Assembly: GCF_047121295.1 (NCBI RefSeq)
Contig: NZ_CP139447.1
Span: forward strand, 4,278,001 to 4,342,000
Length of the DNA stretch: 64,000 bases
Source: Longispora sp047121295
GTDB lineage: Bacteria > Actinomycetota > Actinomycetes > Mycobacteriales > Micromonosporaceae
Direction: 5' to 3'
Shown piece after piece: positions 50,541 to 58,775 of the stretch (position 1 is its first letter; each line of letters starts with the position of its first letter). Below the pieces are notes generated by a model. The model had not been told where the DNA came from, searched no databases, and saw only the letters and a program-made list of their open reading frames with translations. Both the position numbers and the translations under genes were made by a program.

Positions 50541-51362
50541 GTGTGCGCGACGTGCGGGTGCGGTGAGGACGGGCGGTCGAGGATCACGGACCTGGACACG
50601 GGCCGGGTGGAGACGGTGCACGACCACCACGACGAGGGCCATGGCCACGGGCACGGGCACGGCCCGGGGCACCACCATCACGACGGGCACACCCACGAGC
50701 ACAGACCACCCACCCGGATCGTCACCCTCGAACAGGACGTGCTCGCCAAGAACGACCTGCTCGCGGCCCGCAACCGCGACTGGCTGGCCACGCGCGGCAT
50801 CGTCGCCCTGAACCTGATGAGCTCCCCCGGCGCCGGCAAGACCACCCTCCTGGAGCGCACCATCCGCGACCTCGGCGCCGAGGTGCCGGTCTCGGTGATC
50901 GAGGGCGACCAGGAGACCGTGCTGGACGCTGAGCGGATCCGGGCCACCGGCTGCCGGGTCGTGCAGATCAACACCGGCAGCGGCTGCCACCTCGACGCCG
51001 ACATGCTCGGCCGGGGCCTGGCCACCCTGGACCCGCCGGCAGACTCGCTGGTCATGATCGAGAACGTCGGGAACCTGGTCTGTCCGGCGCTGTTCGACCT
51101 GGGCGAGCGGACCCGGGTGGTCATCATGTCCGTGACGGAGGGTGACGACAAGCCGCTGAAGTATCCGCACATGTTCCGGTCGGCGCGGCTCATGGTCGTC
51201 AACAAGGTCGACCTGGCCCCGCACGTGGACTTCGACGTCGACCGGTGCGCCGGCAACGCCCGGAGGATCAACCCCGATCTGGGGGTACTGACCCTCTCCG
51301 CGACCCGGGGCGACGGCCTCGACGCGTGGTACGCCTGGCTGCGCGGCCACTTGACCCCATAG
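50541..51362 (+). CDS. hypB: HypB, nickel-incorporation GTPase
   Basis: A 273-residue HypB. It starts VCATCGCG (the high-affinity nickel motif) and has a His-rich stretch from about 27 to 55 (GHGHGHGHGPGHHHHDGH) for nickel storage. The GTPase core has NLMSSPGAGKTTLLE (P-loop), VIEGDQET, MIENVGNLVCP with the metal-binding Cys, and NKVDLAPHV. The GTG start directly adjoins the hypA stop. The partner hydrogenase and the other maturation genes are elsewhere. Confidence 0.95.
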   Translation: MCATCGCGEDGRSRITDLDTGRVETVHDHHDEGHGHGHGHGPGHHHHDGHTHEHRPPTRIVTLEQDVLAKNDLLAARNRDWLATRGIVALNLMSSPGAGKTTLLERTIRDLGAEVPVSVIEGDQETVLDAERIRATGCRVVQINTGSGCHLDADMLGRGLATLDPPADSLVMIENVGNLVCPALFDLGERTRVVIMSVTEGDDKPLKYPHMFRSARLMVVNKVDLAPHVDFDVDRCAGNARRINPDLGVLTLSATRGDGLDAWYAWLRGHLTP

Positions 51363-51385
51363 TCAGATCATCTTTACCTTGGGGT

Positions 51386-51736
51386 ATGGCGTCGATGCGC
51401 GAACCGACCTTCTGGATCCTCACAGCCCTGGCCACCCGGGCCCTGCACGGCTACGGGGTGATCCAGGAGGTCGCCGCCCTCTCGGAGGGCCGGGTCGCCC
51501 TGCAGGCCGGCACCCTGTACGCCGCCCTGGACCGGCTCACCGACGAGGGCCTGGTCGAACCGGACCGCGAGGAGGTCATCGACGGCCGCACCCGGCGCTA
51601 CTACCGGCTCACCACGCCCGGCGCCGCCGCGCTGGAGGCGGAGACCGAACGGCTCCGGCACACCGTGGCGACCGCGTCCCGCCGGCTCTCCGAGCGCGCG
51701 ACGGGGCTGGGCGGGCCGGCGGCACTGCCCACCTGA
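51386..51736 (+). CDS. PadR-family transcriptional regulator
   Basis: A 116-residue winged helix: FWILTALATRALHGYGVIQEVAALSEGRVALQAGTLYAALDRLTDEGLVEPD, then RTRRYYRLTTPGAAAL, the PadR signature. The short repeat TACC-TTGG-GGTA (51375-51386) overlaps its start and could be an autoregulatory site. It lies 23 bases after hypB, but its target is unclear; the gene family that PadR proteins often control, an ABC exporter, sits 2 kb away on the other strand. Confidence 0.9.
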   Translation: MASMREPTFWILTALATRALHGYGVIQEVAALSEGRVALQAGTLYAALDRLTDEGLVEPDREEVIDGRTRRYYRLTTPGAAALEAETERLRHTVATASRRLSERATGLGGPAALPT

Positions 51737-52038
51737 CCGACCCCACCGGTGCCGGGGAGCGCGCAGCGGCGGGCGCAGGGCGACGGGGACCGGCGGGAGC
51801 GCGTCGGGGGCGGACGCGGAAGTGGCGGGGGCGGGCGCGCCGCGGCGCGTACCCGGGAGTGGTTTTGTGGGGTTTCGCGCGGTGTGCTGGCCGATCGGGC
51901 AGCCGCCCCGGGCAGACCGCCGGGACCCCGGGCGCGCGCTCTGCCGGCAATGCCCCTCCGGCGTGGAAACCGGTGGACCGGTGCCGCTATTGTGCGTCGA
52001 GTCGTTCGCGGGGTGACGTGATCGGGAGAGGTGGGAAC
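51737..52038. other. Intergenic region, extremely G+C-rich
   Basis: Some 300 bases without a supported gene. No clear hairpin or operator. It should hold the promoter of the surface protein gene. Confidence 0.4.
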
Positions 52039-53466
52039 ATGCGCCGGATGGCGGGCAGGATGTGGCCGGTGGTCACGACGTTCTGCGCGGTGCTCCTGAC
52101 GGCCGCCCCGGCGGTCGCGGCCGACGAGATCTCGGCGACGTTCAGCCCGGCGGCCGTGACGCTCGGTGTCGGCGGCGCCCCGGTGAACGTGGCGCTGACC
52201 CTCACCAACACCAGCCCCGTGCCCGGCACGGCGAGCCTCAGCATCTCCCTGCCGGCCGAGCTGGTCGCCCAGGGCGTCCAGTTCGCGGCGGCGGCCGCCG
52301 GCTGCCAGGCGACCCCGACCGTCGTGACGTGCCCGGCGGTCCCCGTGCCCGCGTCGTCCAACGCCGCCGTCACCGTGTCCCTCGCCGCGCCGGCCCAGTC
52401 GGGCCTCGCGGCCGGACAGAACGTCGCCGGCGCGCTGACCGCCACGGGCAGCTTCGTCACCACCACCGCCGGCGCGATCGCCGCGACCGTGCCGGTGACG
52501 CTCAACGGTCCGGTCAACACCGGCGTGCCGGCGGTCACCGGCCGGGTGCTGGACCTGGACGCCAAGCCGGTACCGGGGGCCGTGGTCACCATCACCGACG
52601 CGGCCGGCAAGTCGCGGGGCGTGACGTCCACGGACACCGGCGCGTTCACGTACACGGCCGCGTCCGCCGCCGAGCAGTTCGTGGCCGGCACCCTGACGAT
52701 GGTGGCGACGAAGTCCGGGTACACCCCGACGACCGTCACCCGGACCGGCACCCCCGGCCTGGCGGTCTCCGACGTGGACATCACGGTCACCCTGACGGCC
52801 GCCGCCGCGCCCAACGCCGTGCAGAAGATCGAGAAGTCCCCCGTCGCGGGCGCCGCCGCCAAGGAAGACGAGGGCGGCCCGCTGCTGACCATCCTCGTGA
52901 TCGTGGGCGTGCTGCTGCTCGCCGGCGGCGGGGCCTGCGTGTACTTCCTGCTCCGCAAGGGCCGCGACGGCGACGAGGGCCCGGCCCGGCCCATGCCCAC
53001 GGTGTACCGCAGCAGCTCCCCGCAGCCGGAGGGCGCGACCCAGCTGCTCCGCACCGTGCCGGGGTCCCCGTCGGCCCCCGGGTCCGCGCCGGGCCCCGGG
53101 GGCGAGGCGACCGTACGGGTCCAGCCCGGATTCCAGGCCGAGGAGACGGTCCGGGTCCAGCCCGGGACGCACGCCCCGGCCGGCGCCCACGGCCAGGCGG
53201 GCGCGCACGAGCCGACGGTCCGGGTGCAGCCCGGGCCCGGTCCGCACGCCCCGGCCAGCGCGGAGCACGAGCCCACGGTCCGGGTCCAGCCCGGGCCCGG
53301 TGCGCACGGCCAGGCCGGTGCGCACGAGCCGACCGTCCGGGTGCAGCCCGGCCTGCACGAGCCGACCGCCCTCCGGGCCCGGCCGACGGCCGCGCCCCAG
53401 GAGCAGATCCCGGCGCGCGACCGGCCCGGCCGGGAGCCGAAGCCGTGGGACTGGCTGGACGACTAG
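52039..53466 (+). CDS. Surface-anchored protein with carboxypeptidase-regulatory-like domain and repetitive cytoplasmic tail
   Basis: A 475-residue protein. A signal peptide ends near AAPAVAAD (about residue 28). The exported part holds a DUF11/CARDB-like beta domain (NVALTLTNTSPVPGTASLSI) and a carboxypeptidase-regulatory-like fold (VTGRVLDLDAKPVPGAVVTITDAAGK). One membrane helix at about residues 278-300 (LLTILVIVGVLLLAGGGA) is followed by RKGRDG, so the final 170 residues are cytoplasmic. That tail carries five copies of TVRVQPG with Ala/His/Gly spacers. ATG follows GGGAGAGGTGGG. Function unknown; the fold suggests a cell-surface binding protein with a signalling tail. Confidence 0.82.
   Translation: MRRMAGRMWPVVTTFCAVLLTAAPAVAADEISATFSPAAVTLGVGGAPVNVALTLTNTSPVPGTASLSISLPAELVAQGVQFAAAAAGCQATPTVVTCPAVPVPASSNAAVTVSLAAPAQSGLAAGQNVAGALTATGSFVTTTAGAIAATVPVTLNGPVNTGVPAVTGRVLDLDAKPVPGAVVTITDAAGKSRGVTSTDTGAFTYTAASAAEQFVAGTLTMVATKSGYTPTTVTRTGTPGLAVSDVDITVTLTAAAAPNAVQKIEKSPVAGAAAKEDEGGPLLTILVIVGVLLLAGGGACVYFLLRKGRDGDEGPARPMPTVYRSSSPQPEGATQLLRTVPGSPSAPGSAPGPGGEATVRVQPGFQAEETVRVQPGTHAPAGAHGQAGAHEPTVRVQPGPGPHAPASAEHEPTVRVQPGPGAHGQAGAHEPTVRVQPGLHEPTALRARPTAAPQEQIPARDRPGREPKPWDWLDD
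53108..53357 (+). repeat. Five in-frame repeats encoding TVRVQPG
   Basis: The heptad TVRVQPG occurs five times at uneven spacing, several with the preceding GAHEP and one longer shared block, AHGQAGAHEPTVRVQPG, seen twice. The DNA copies are close to identical, pointing to recent internal duplication. Confidence 0.85.
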
Positions 53467-53594
53467 AGTCCGTCCGCCGACGGCCCGTGGCCGACGCGGG
53501 GCAGCATGGCCCCGGTCGGTGGGCGACGCCGGAGCCGGACCCGGCCGGTCAACGCCGGGCCCGGTGCGGGCGACCGGCGCCGCCGGGCCAGGGG

Positions 53595-55406
53595 TCACCG
53601 CCCGAGGAAGCCGCCCGACTGCCGGGCCCACAGCGCGGCGTAGAGGCCGTCGCGGGCCAGCAGCTCCGCGTGGGTGCCGTCCTCGACGACCCGGCCCGCG
53701 TCGAGCACCACGATCCGGTCCATCCGCGCGATCGTGGACAGCCGGTGGGCGATCGCGATCACGGTCCGGCCGGCCATCACCTCGTCGAGGGTGTCGTGGA
53801 TGGCCGCCTCGGCCTCCGAGTCCAGCGCCGAGGTCGCCTCGTCCAGGATGAGGATCGGCGCCTCCTTGTGCAGGGCGCGGGCGAGCGCGACCCGTTGGCG
53901 CTGGCCGCCGGACAGTCGCACGCCGCGCTCGCCGACGTGCGCGGCGTACCCGGTGCGGCCGTCCCGGTCGGACAGTACGGCCACGAAGTCGTGCGCCGCC
54001 GCCCTGCGCGCCGCCTCGGTGATGGCCTCGTCGGTGCTGGTCGCCGGGCCGATGTTGTCGCGGACGGACCGGTGCAGCAGGGCCGCCTCCTGGGTGACCA
54101 TCGCGATCTGCCGGCGCAGGCTGCGCTGGGTCACGGCCGCGATGTCCTGCCCGTCGACCAGCACCGTGCCGCTCTCCGGGTCGAAGAACCGGAGCACCAG
54201 GTTGACCAGGGTGGACTTTCCGGCGCCGGAGCGGCCGACCAGCCCCACCCGCTGCCCGGCGGGGATGTCCAGGGTGAGCCGGTCGAGTCCGCCGTGCCCG
54301 TTGCCGTAGTGGTGGCTGACGTCCGTGAGCCGGATGGCGCCGCCGTGCACGACGAGCTCGCCCGCGCCGGGCCGGTCGGGGACGGCGAGCGGCTGGGCGA
54401 CGGTCCCCAGCGCGCGCCGCAGGGTGCCGACCGAGCCGAACAGCGCCGACACGCCGTCGAGCAGCCACTCGGCCATCGCCGTGATCCGGAAGGTCAGGGC
54501 CAGGGCGGCGGCGATCAGGCCGATCGGTGCCGCGCCGGCCCGCCACAGGACGATGCCGTACCCGATCAGCCCCACCATCAGGATCCCACTGAGCACCATC
54601 ATGCCGGTGTTCATGGTGACCTCCAGCCGCTCGACCCGCAGCTGGGCCGTGCGCGCGGCGGCGAAGACCTCGCGGTCGGCGTCCTCGGGGGTGTCCAGCA
54701 GCGCGAGGGTGTCGACGTTGGCGTACGCGTCGACCAGCAGGCCGGTGAGCGCCGAGTCGGCGTCCTGTCGCCGCTCCGACGCGCGCCGGTAGCGGGGCAC
54801 GACGTAGGCCATCAGGCCCGCGTAGAGCAGGATCCAGCCGCCGAGCGGCAGCAGGAGGCGCGGGTCGCCGGTGCCGAGCAGCCACACCGATCCGACGACG
54901 TAGGTGAGGACGTAGGCCAGGGTGTGCACCACGACGTACACCGTGGTGGTCGCGGCGACGGCCCCCTCGCGGACCCAGGTGGCGATCCGGCCGGCGAGGT
55001 CGCCCCGGAACCAGCCGACCGACTGGCGGGAGACGTGCCGGTGGGTCCGCCACAGCGCCAGGGTGCGCGCGTTGCCCCGGAAGGCGATGTCGTCGAGGCC
55101 CTCGTTCACCACGTGCAGGAGGGGCCGGCCGACGAGGATCAGGAGCGCGACGGCGAGCAGTTCGGCGCCGTGGTCGCGCCACAGCGTCGCGGGGTCGGTC
55201 GCGGCGAGCGTGTCGACGAGCCGGCCGGCGTAGCCGATCAGCCAGATCTCGAGGCACGCGCCGGCGACGGTGGACGCCACGCCCGCCGCGAGCACGGCGC
55301 GCAGCGGTCGGAACTGGGTGATCAGGTAGGGCAGCACCCGGCGCGGCGGGGGGCCCGGGTCAGCGGGGCGGAAGGGGTCCACGGCGTCGGAGAAGGGACG
55401 GAACAC
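53595..55406 (-). CDS. ABC exporter, fused membrane and ATP-binding domains
   Basis: A 603-residue half transporter. Residues about 25-320 form a six-helix type 1 exporter domain. The nucleotide-binding domain from about 350 has Walker A GLVGRSGAGKSTLVNL, signature RLSGGQRQRVALARAL, Walker B ILILDEATSALDSE and the switch His in AIAHRLSTIA. It probably works as a dimer to export a lipid, peptide or drug. GTG is the start with GGAG seven bases ahead. No partner half-transporter is next to it. Confidence 0.93.
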   Translation of the reverse strand: MFRPFSDAVDPFRPADPGPPPRRVLPYLITQFRPLRAVLAAGVASTVAGACLEIWLIGYAGRLVDTLAATDPATLWRDHGAELLAVALLILVGRPLLHVVNEGLDDIAFRGNARTLALWRTHRHVSRQSVGWFRGDLAGRIATWVREGAVAATTTVYVVVHTLAYVLTYVVGSVWLLGTGDPRLLLPLGGWILLYAGLMAYVVPRYRRASERRQDADSALTGLLVDAYANVDTLALLDTPEDADREVFAAARTAQLRVERLEVTMNTGMMVLSGILMVGLIGYGIVLWRAGAAPIGLIAAALALTFRITAMAEWLLDGVSALFGSVGTLRRALGTVAQPLAVPDRPGAGELVVHGGAIRLTDVSHHYGNGHGGLDRLTLDIPAGQRVGLVGRSGAGKSTLVNLVLRFFDPESGTVLVDGQDIAAVTQRSLRRQIAMVTQEAALLHRSVRDNIGPATSTDEAITEAARRAAAHDFVAVLSDRDGRTGYAAHVGERGVRLSGGQRQRVALARALHKEAPILILDEATSALDSEAEAAIHDTLDEVMAGRTVIAIAHRLSTIARMDRIVVLDAGRVVEDGTHAELLARDGLYAALWARQSGGFLGR

Positions 55407-55573
55407 GGGCAGGCTCCAGGCGGGAGGAGGAACGGAGGAAGGTCCACGGGTACCGCGCGGATGGCCTCATGGGTCACTCCCTGCCTGGACGTGCCGGACG
55501 TGTGCGTCGCGAGCCTAGCGGCCCCCGGGCGGCGTCGCACCGGAATTCGGATGGGCGCCACCCGGGGTGCCGC

Positions 55574-56659
55574 TCACACCTCCGAGCTGTACGTGGAGAA
55601 CAGCAGGTTGTCCGTCGGCACGCCGACGTTGTTGAAACAGATGACCGGAGCCAGCACGGTCGACCCGGAGATCGCCCACACCGTCTCCAGCTGGCAGTAG
55701 TAGCCGGGCGGGCCGCCGAGTGCCGTCACCTGCATGTGGGTGCGGCTGGCACCGACGCTCGGGAACACCATCGTGTACCGGCCGGGCGGCGACGCCCCGA
55801 ACGTGTTCGCCGCGCCGAGCGAGTTGTAGCTGCTGCCGGCCGGGGCCCCGGACAGGTTCGTCTCGTAGGCCAGCCGGGTGGGCGGGTTCGCGGCCCCGAA
55901 GACCGACCGCTTCAGGTGGTACGACGCGGTCCACCACGTGTCGACCGGCACGCCGTTGGAGTCGGTGCACGACACCGGTACCAGATAGTCGGGTCCGCTG
56001 AAGAACCAGTTGTCCACCCTGCACCGCCGGGCGATGTCGTTGGGGTGCACGGCCGAGACCTGCAGGTCGCCGTCGTAGCCGCCGGTGCTCAGGGCGGAGA
56101 ACTTGACCGTCCACTTGCCGGTGGCGGTGTGCGTGACCGCGTTGGCGGCGCCGGTCGAGTTGTAGCTGGCCAGCAGCGCGCCGGCGGGGTCGGAGTACAC
56201 GTAGGCGTGCGCTCCCGTGCCGACCCCTCCGGAGCTGCGGGTGTAGGTCATGGTGAACGCCGAGTTGTCCTGGACGTTCCCCTTGAAGCACAGCACGGTC
56301 ACGAGCTTCGTGCCGCCGCTGTCGAACCAGTTCTCGATGGTGCAGTACCGCGCGTTGTTGTTCACGGCCGTGACGTGCACGATGCCGTTGTTCGAGGCGC
56401 TGCACGGCAGCTTGAGCTGGTACTTGCCGGTCGCGATCTGGGTGACCGTGATCAACGAGCCGGGGCAGGTGGTGCGGTAGGTGCCCCACTGGTAGGCGGG
56501 GTTGGTGACCGAGCCGGCGGGCGGCGCCGGATTGTCCATATAGGCGAACGCCCAGACGTCCGGCACCGCGGCCTGGGCCGGGGACGCGGACAGCAGGGTG
56601 GAAGCGACGAGTGCGAGGCAGCCGGCGAGGGCCAGCAGTCCACGGCGAAGTCGTGTCAT
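55574..56659 (-). CDS. Secreted protein with three similar domains
   Basis: A 361-residue protein with a signal peptide (LVASTLLSASPAQAAV). The rest is three diverged copies of a roughly 105-residue unit, each with a TATGKW/IATGKY/SPPGRY strand, then VSAV/VTAV/VTAL, a Cys-bearing strand (RYCTIENWFDSGG, RRCRVDNWFFSGP, YYCQLETVWAISG) and a final Cys plus VPVDTWWTASY or like. Each copy has two Cys that could pair. No catalytic motif or known family; a carbohydrate- or surface-binding role is a guess. ATG follows TGGAG by five bases. Confidence 0.8.
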   Translation of the reverse strand: MTRLRRGLLALAGCLALVASTLLSASPAQAAVPDVWAFAYMDNPAPPAGSVTNPAYQWGTYRTTCPGSLITVTQIATGKYQLKLPCSASNNGIVHVTAVNNNARYCTIENWFDSGGTKLVTVLCFKGNVQDNSAFTMTYTRSSGGVGTGAHAYVYSDPAGALLASYNSTGAANAVTHTATGKWTVKFSALSTGGYDGDLQVSAVHPNDIARRCRVDNWFFSGPDYLVPVSCTDSNGVPVDTWWTASYHLKRSVFGAANPPTRLAYETNLSGAPAGSSYNSLGAANTFGASPPGRYTMVFPSVGASRTHMQVTALGGPPGYYCQLETVWAISGSTVLAPVICFNNVGVPTDNLLFSTYSSEV

Positions 56660-56764
56660 CGGGACTCCAGGGGTCGGAGGGTGCCGCCCACCCTAGAGCA
56701 GCCATCGACGTTTGTCAGTATCTCTGTCGACAGCTCCGCCCCGGACCCCGGTCCGGATCCCGGC

Positions 56765-57367
56765 CTAGCCCGGCGGGCGGCCGCCGAACCGCCACGGGTG
56801 GACCTCCACCCGCTCGTACAGGCCGGCCTCCGGGTACGGCCCGCTGGCGAGCATCGCCTCGGCGGCGGCCCGGTCGGGCAGCTCGACCAGCGTCGCGGTA
56901 CCCAGCCACTCGGTGCCGTCCTGGGACAGCAGCGGACCGTGCGCGATCAGCCGGTCGGCGTACCGCGCGGCGAGGTGGTCGCGCTGGTCGGCCCGGAGCC
57001 GGTCGCGGACGTCGGTCATCCCCGGGGTGCCGTGCCCGAGCACCAGGAAGCGCGGCTCGTCGTGCCCGGAGAAGGCCCACATCGTCCGGCCGAGGGTGTT
57101 GCTCCACCGGCGGACCAGCACCTCGTCGAACACGCCGGCCCGGTAGTAGGGCTCGTCGTAGGCGAACGCCCGGGCCGCCGCCGAGTCGGGGAGGTCCACG
57201 ATGTGCACGCTGCCCGTGACCCCGGCGCCGTCGTCGGTGAGGGTGGGGCCCCGGGCGATCAGGACGTCGGCGTACCCGTCCATGAACGACCAGTGGTCCT
57301 CGGTCCGCTCCCAGCGCAGGTCCCGGACGCCCGGCCGGTCCCTGCCGAAGATGAAGTATTCCACCAT
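56765..57367 (-). CDS. Tandem YciI-like protein
   Basis: A 200-residue protein holding two YciI-type units: the first has VEYFIFGRDRPGVRDLR, HWSFMDGYADVLIARGPTLTDDG and GSVHIVDLPDSAAARAFAYDEPYYRAG; the second repeats the plan with HLAARYADRLIAHGPLLSQDG and TATLVELPDRAAAEAMLASGPYPEAGL. YciI proteins are small dimeric alpha-beta barrels with a His/Asp pair and mostly unknown function; here the dimer is fused in one chain. Confidence 0.85.
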   Translation of the reverse strand: MVEYFIFGRDRPGVRDLRWERTEDHWSFMDGYADVLIARGPTLTDDGAGVTGSVHIVDLPDSAAARAFAYDEPYYRAGVFDEVLVRRWSNTLGRTMWAFSGHDEPRFLVLGHGTPGMTDVRDRLRADQRDHLAARYADRLIAHGPLLSQDGTEWLGTATLVELPDRAAAEAMLASGPYPEAGLYERVEVHPWRFGGRPPG

Positions 57368-57436
57368 CGGATCATAGGGCTCCGGCCACCGTCGCGGTCA
57401 GGGTCGCGACAGTCCGGGCAGGACGATGCCGGTCGG

Positions 57437-58714
57437 TCACGGCAGTTCGAAGCCGCCCAACCGCGCGTGGTACTCGTGCCCCATGTACTCGGTGTCGCTG
57501 CCGACCAGCAGGCCGCCGGGGTACGCGACCAGCGCCTCCACCCCGACGCCCCGGTCCTTGGTCGGGTTCCAGTCCAGCGCCTTGCCGGTGTCGGGGTCGA
57601 TCGCGCCGATCCCCGGTCGGGGCACCGCGCCCGGCCCCCGGCTCTTGTTGCGGCCGTAGGTGTTGTCGAGCCACTGCTGGTGGCCGCCGACGTACACGGC
57701 CGAGCCGGTCACTGCCACCGACAGCAGGGTGTTCGCGCCGGTGTGGTTGACCCAGGTGGGCTTGTGCGTGCCGTCGCCGGCCTCGAACCGGGCGGCGGTG
57801 TCGCACAGCTTGGTCGGCTCGTTGATGTGCCCGCTGGTGACGACGACGAAGTACGAGCCGTCGGGGGCGAAGTCCAGGCCCCGCAGGTACGTGCTGGGCG
57901 ACCAGATGCAGGTGGAGTTGCGGTAGGCGTCGGTGTTCCAGTCCCGCACGTACGGCAGGGCGTCCGCCACGTCCAGCAGCGCCAGGTTGAACCGGTCGAA
58001 GCCGTCGACCTGGGTGAAGGAGCCGTCGATCAGCAGGGTCGCGCCGTCCCGGGTGACGGCCATCGCCTCGACCCGGACCAGGCCGCCGCCCGCCCGCGTC
58101 AGGGCCGGGGCGAAGCCGTGGTCGGCCTCGCCCGTGCGCGCGTCGAGCCGGGCCAGGGCCGTGCGCCACACGCCGGAGATGGCGCTGAACCAGCCGGACA
58201 CGTACAGCCGGTCGCCCCGGGCCACCAGGGTGTGCACCTCGCCGTCGGCGATCGTGCCGGTGAACGCGCGGTCCGTGGCCCCGGTCCGGATGTCCAGCTT
58301 GGCCAGGCCCCGGCGGTCCTCGCCATTGACCTGGGTGAACGCGCCGCCGACGTAGACATGGCCGTCCTCGCCGGCCGACAGCGCGTAGACGGTGCCGTCG
58401 AGGGTGGGCGCGAAGTCGGGCAGGAGCTCGCCGGTGCCGAGCCGGAACGCGAACACGTACCGGCGGCGGACGGCCGTGCCCGACGACGCGGCGCGGACCG
58501 TGGTGAAGTCCCCGCCGACGACGGCGATGTCCCCGACGACGGCGATGGCGTACACCGTGCCGTCCAGCACGTGCGGGGTCCAGCTCATCGGCCGCTCGGA
58601 GACGACGTCGGCCTGGGCGAGGTCGGCGGTCGCGGGACAGGGGGCCAGCAGGACCGCGACCGCCAGGGCGGCGGCGGTGAGCGCACGGGGCGCGATCCGG
58701 TCGCGATAATTCAC
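57437..58714 (-). CDS. Secreted beta-propeller protein
   Basis: A 425-residue protein with a signal peptide (ALTAAALAVAVLLAPCPATA) and repeated propeller blades: GTVYAIAVVGDIAVVGGDFTTV, GTVYALSAGEDGHVYVGGAFTQVNG, GEVHTLVARGDRLYVSGWFSAISG, SVAVTGSAVYVGGHQQWLD. Such YVGGxFTxVxG repeats occur in delta-60-like secreted propellers of actinomycetes. The GTG at 58714 has no ribosome site; TACATT lies just before it, so the message may be leaderless. A longer frame to 58804 exists but would bury the signal peptide. Confidence 0.8.
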   Translation of the reverse strand: MNYRDRIAPRALTAAALAVAVLLAPCPATADLAQADVVSERPMSWTPHVLDGTVYAIAVVGDIAVVGGDFTTVRAASSGTAVRRRYVFAFRLGTGELLPDFAPTLDGTVYALSAGEDGHVYVGGAFTQVNGEDRRGLAKLDIRTGATDRAFTGTIADGEVHTLVARGDRLYVSGWFSAISGVWRTALARLDARTGEADHGFAPALTRAGGGLVRVEAMAVTRDGATLLIDGSFTQVDGFDRFNLALLDVADALPYVRDWNTDAYRNSTCIWSPSTYLRGLDFAPDGSYFVVVTSGHINEPTKLCDTAARFEAGDGTHKPTWVNHTGANTLLSVAVTGSAVYVGGHQQWLDNTYGRNKSRGPGAVPRPGIGAIDPDTGKALDWNPTKDRGVGVEALVAYPGGLLVGSDTEYMGHEYHARLGGFELP

Positions 58715-58775
58715 AAAATGTACTTTAAGCGCCGATTGCCGGAGGGGCGGGGAGCCGCGCCGACGGGGACGGGGG

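Noticed and set aside
50620..50705. Tandem nucleotide repeat
   Set aside because: It is the His/Gly-rich nickel-binding stretch of HypB, a normal family feature.
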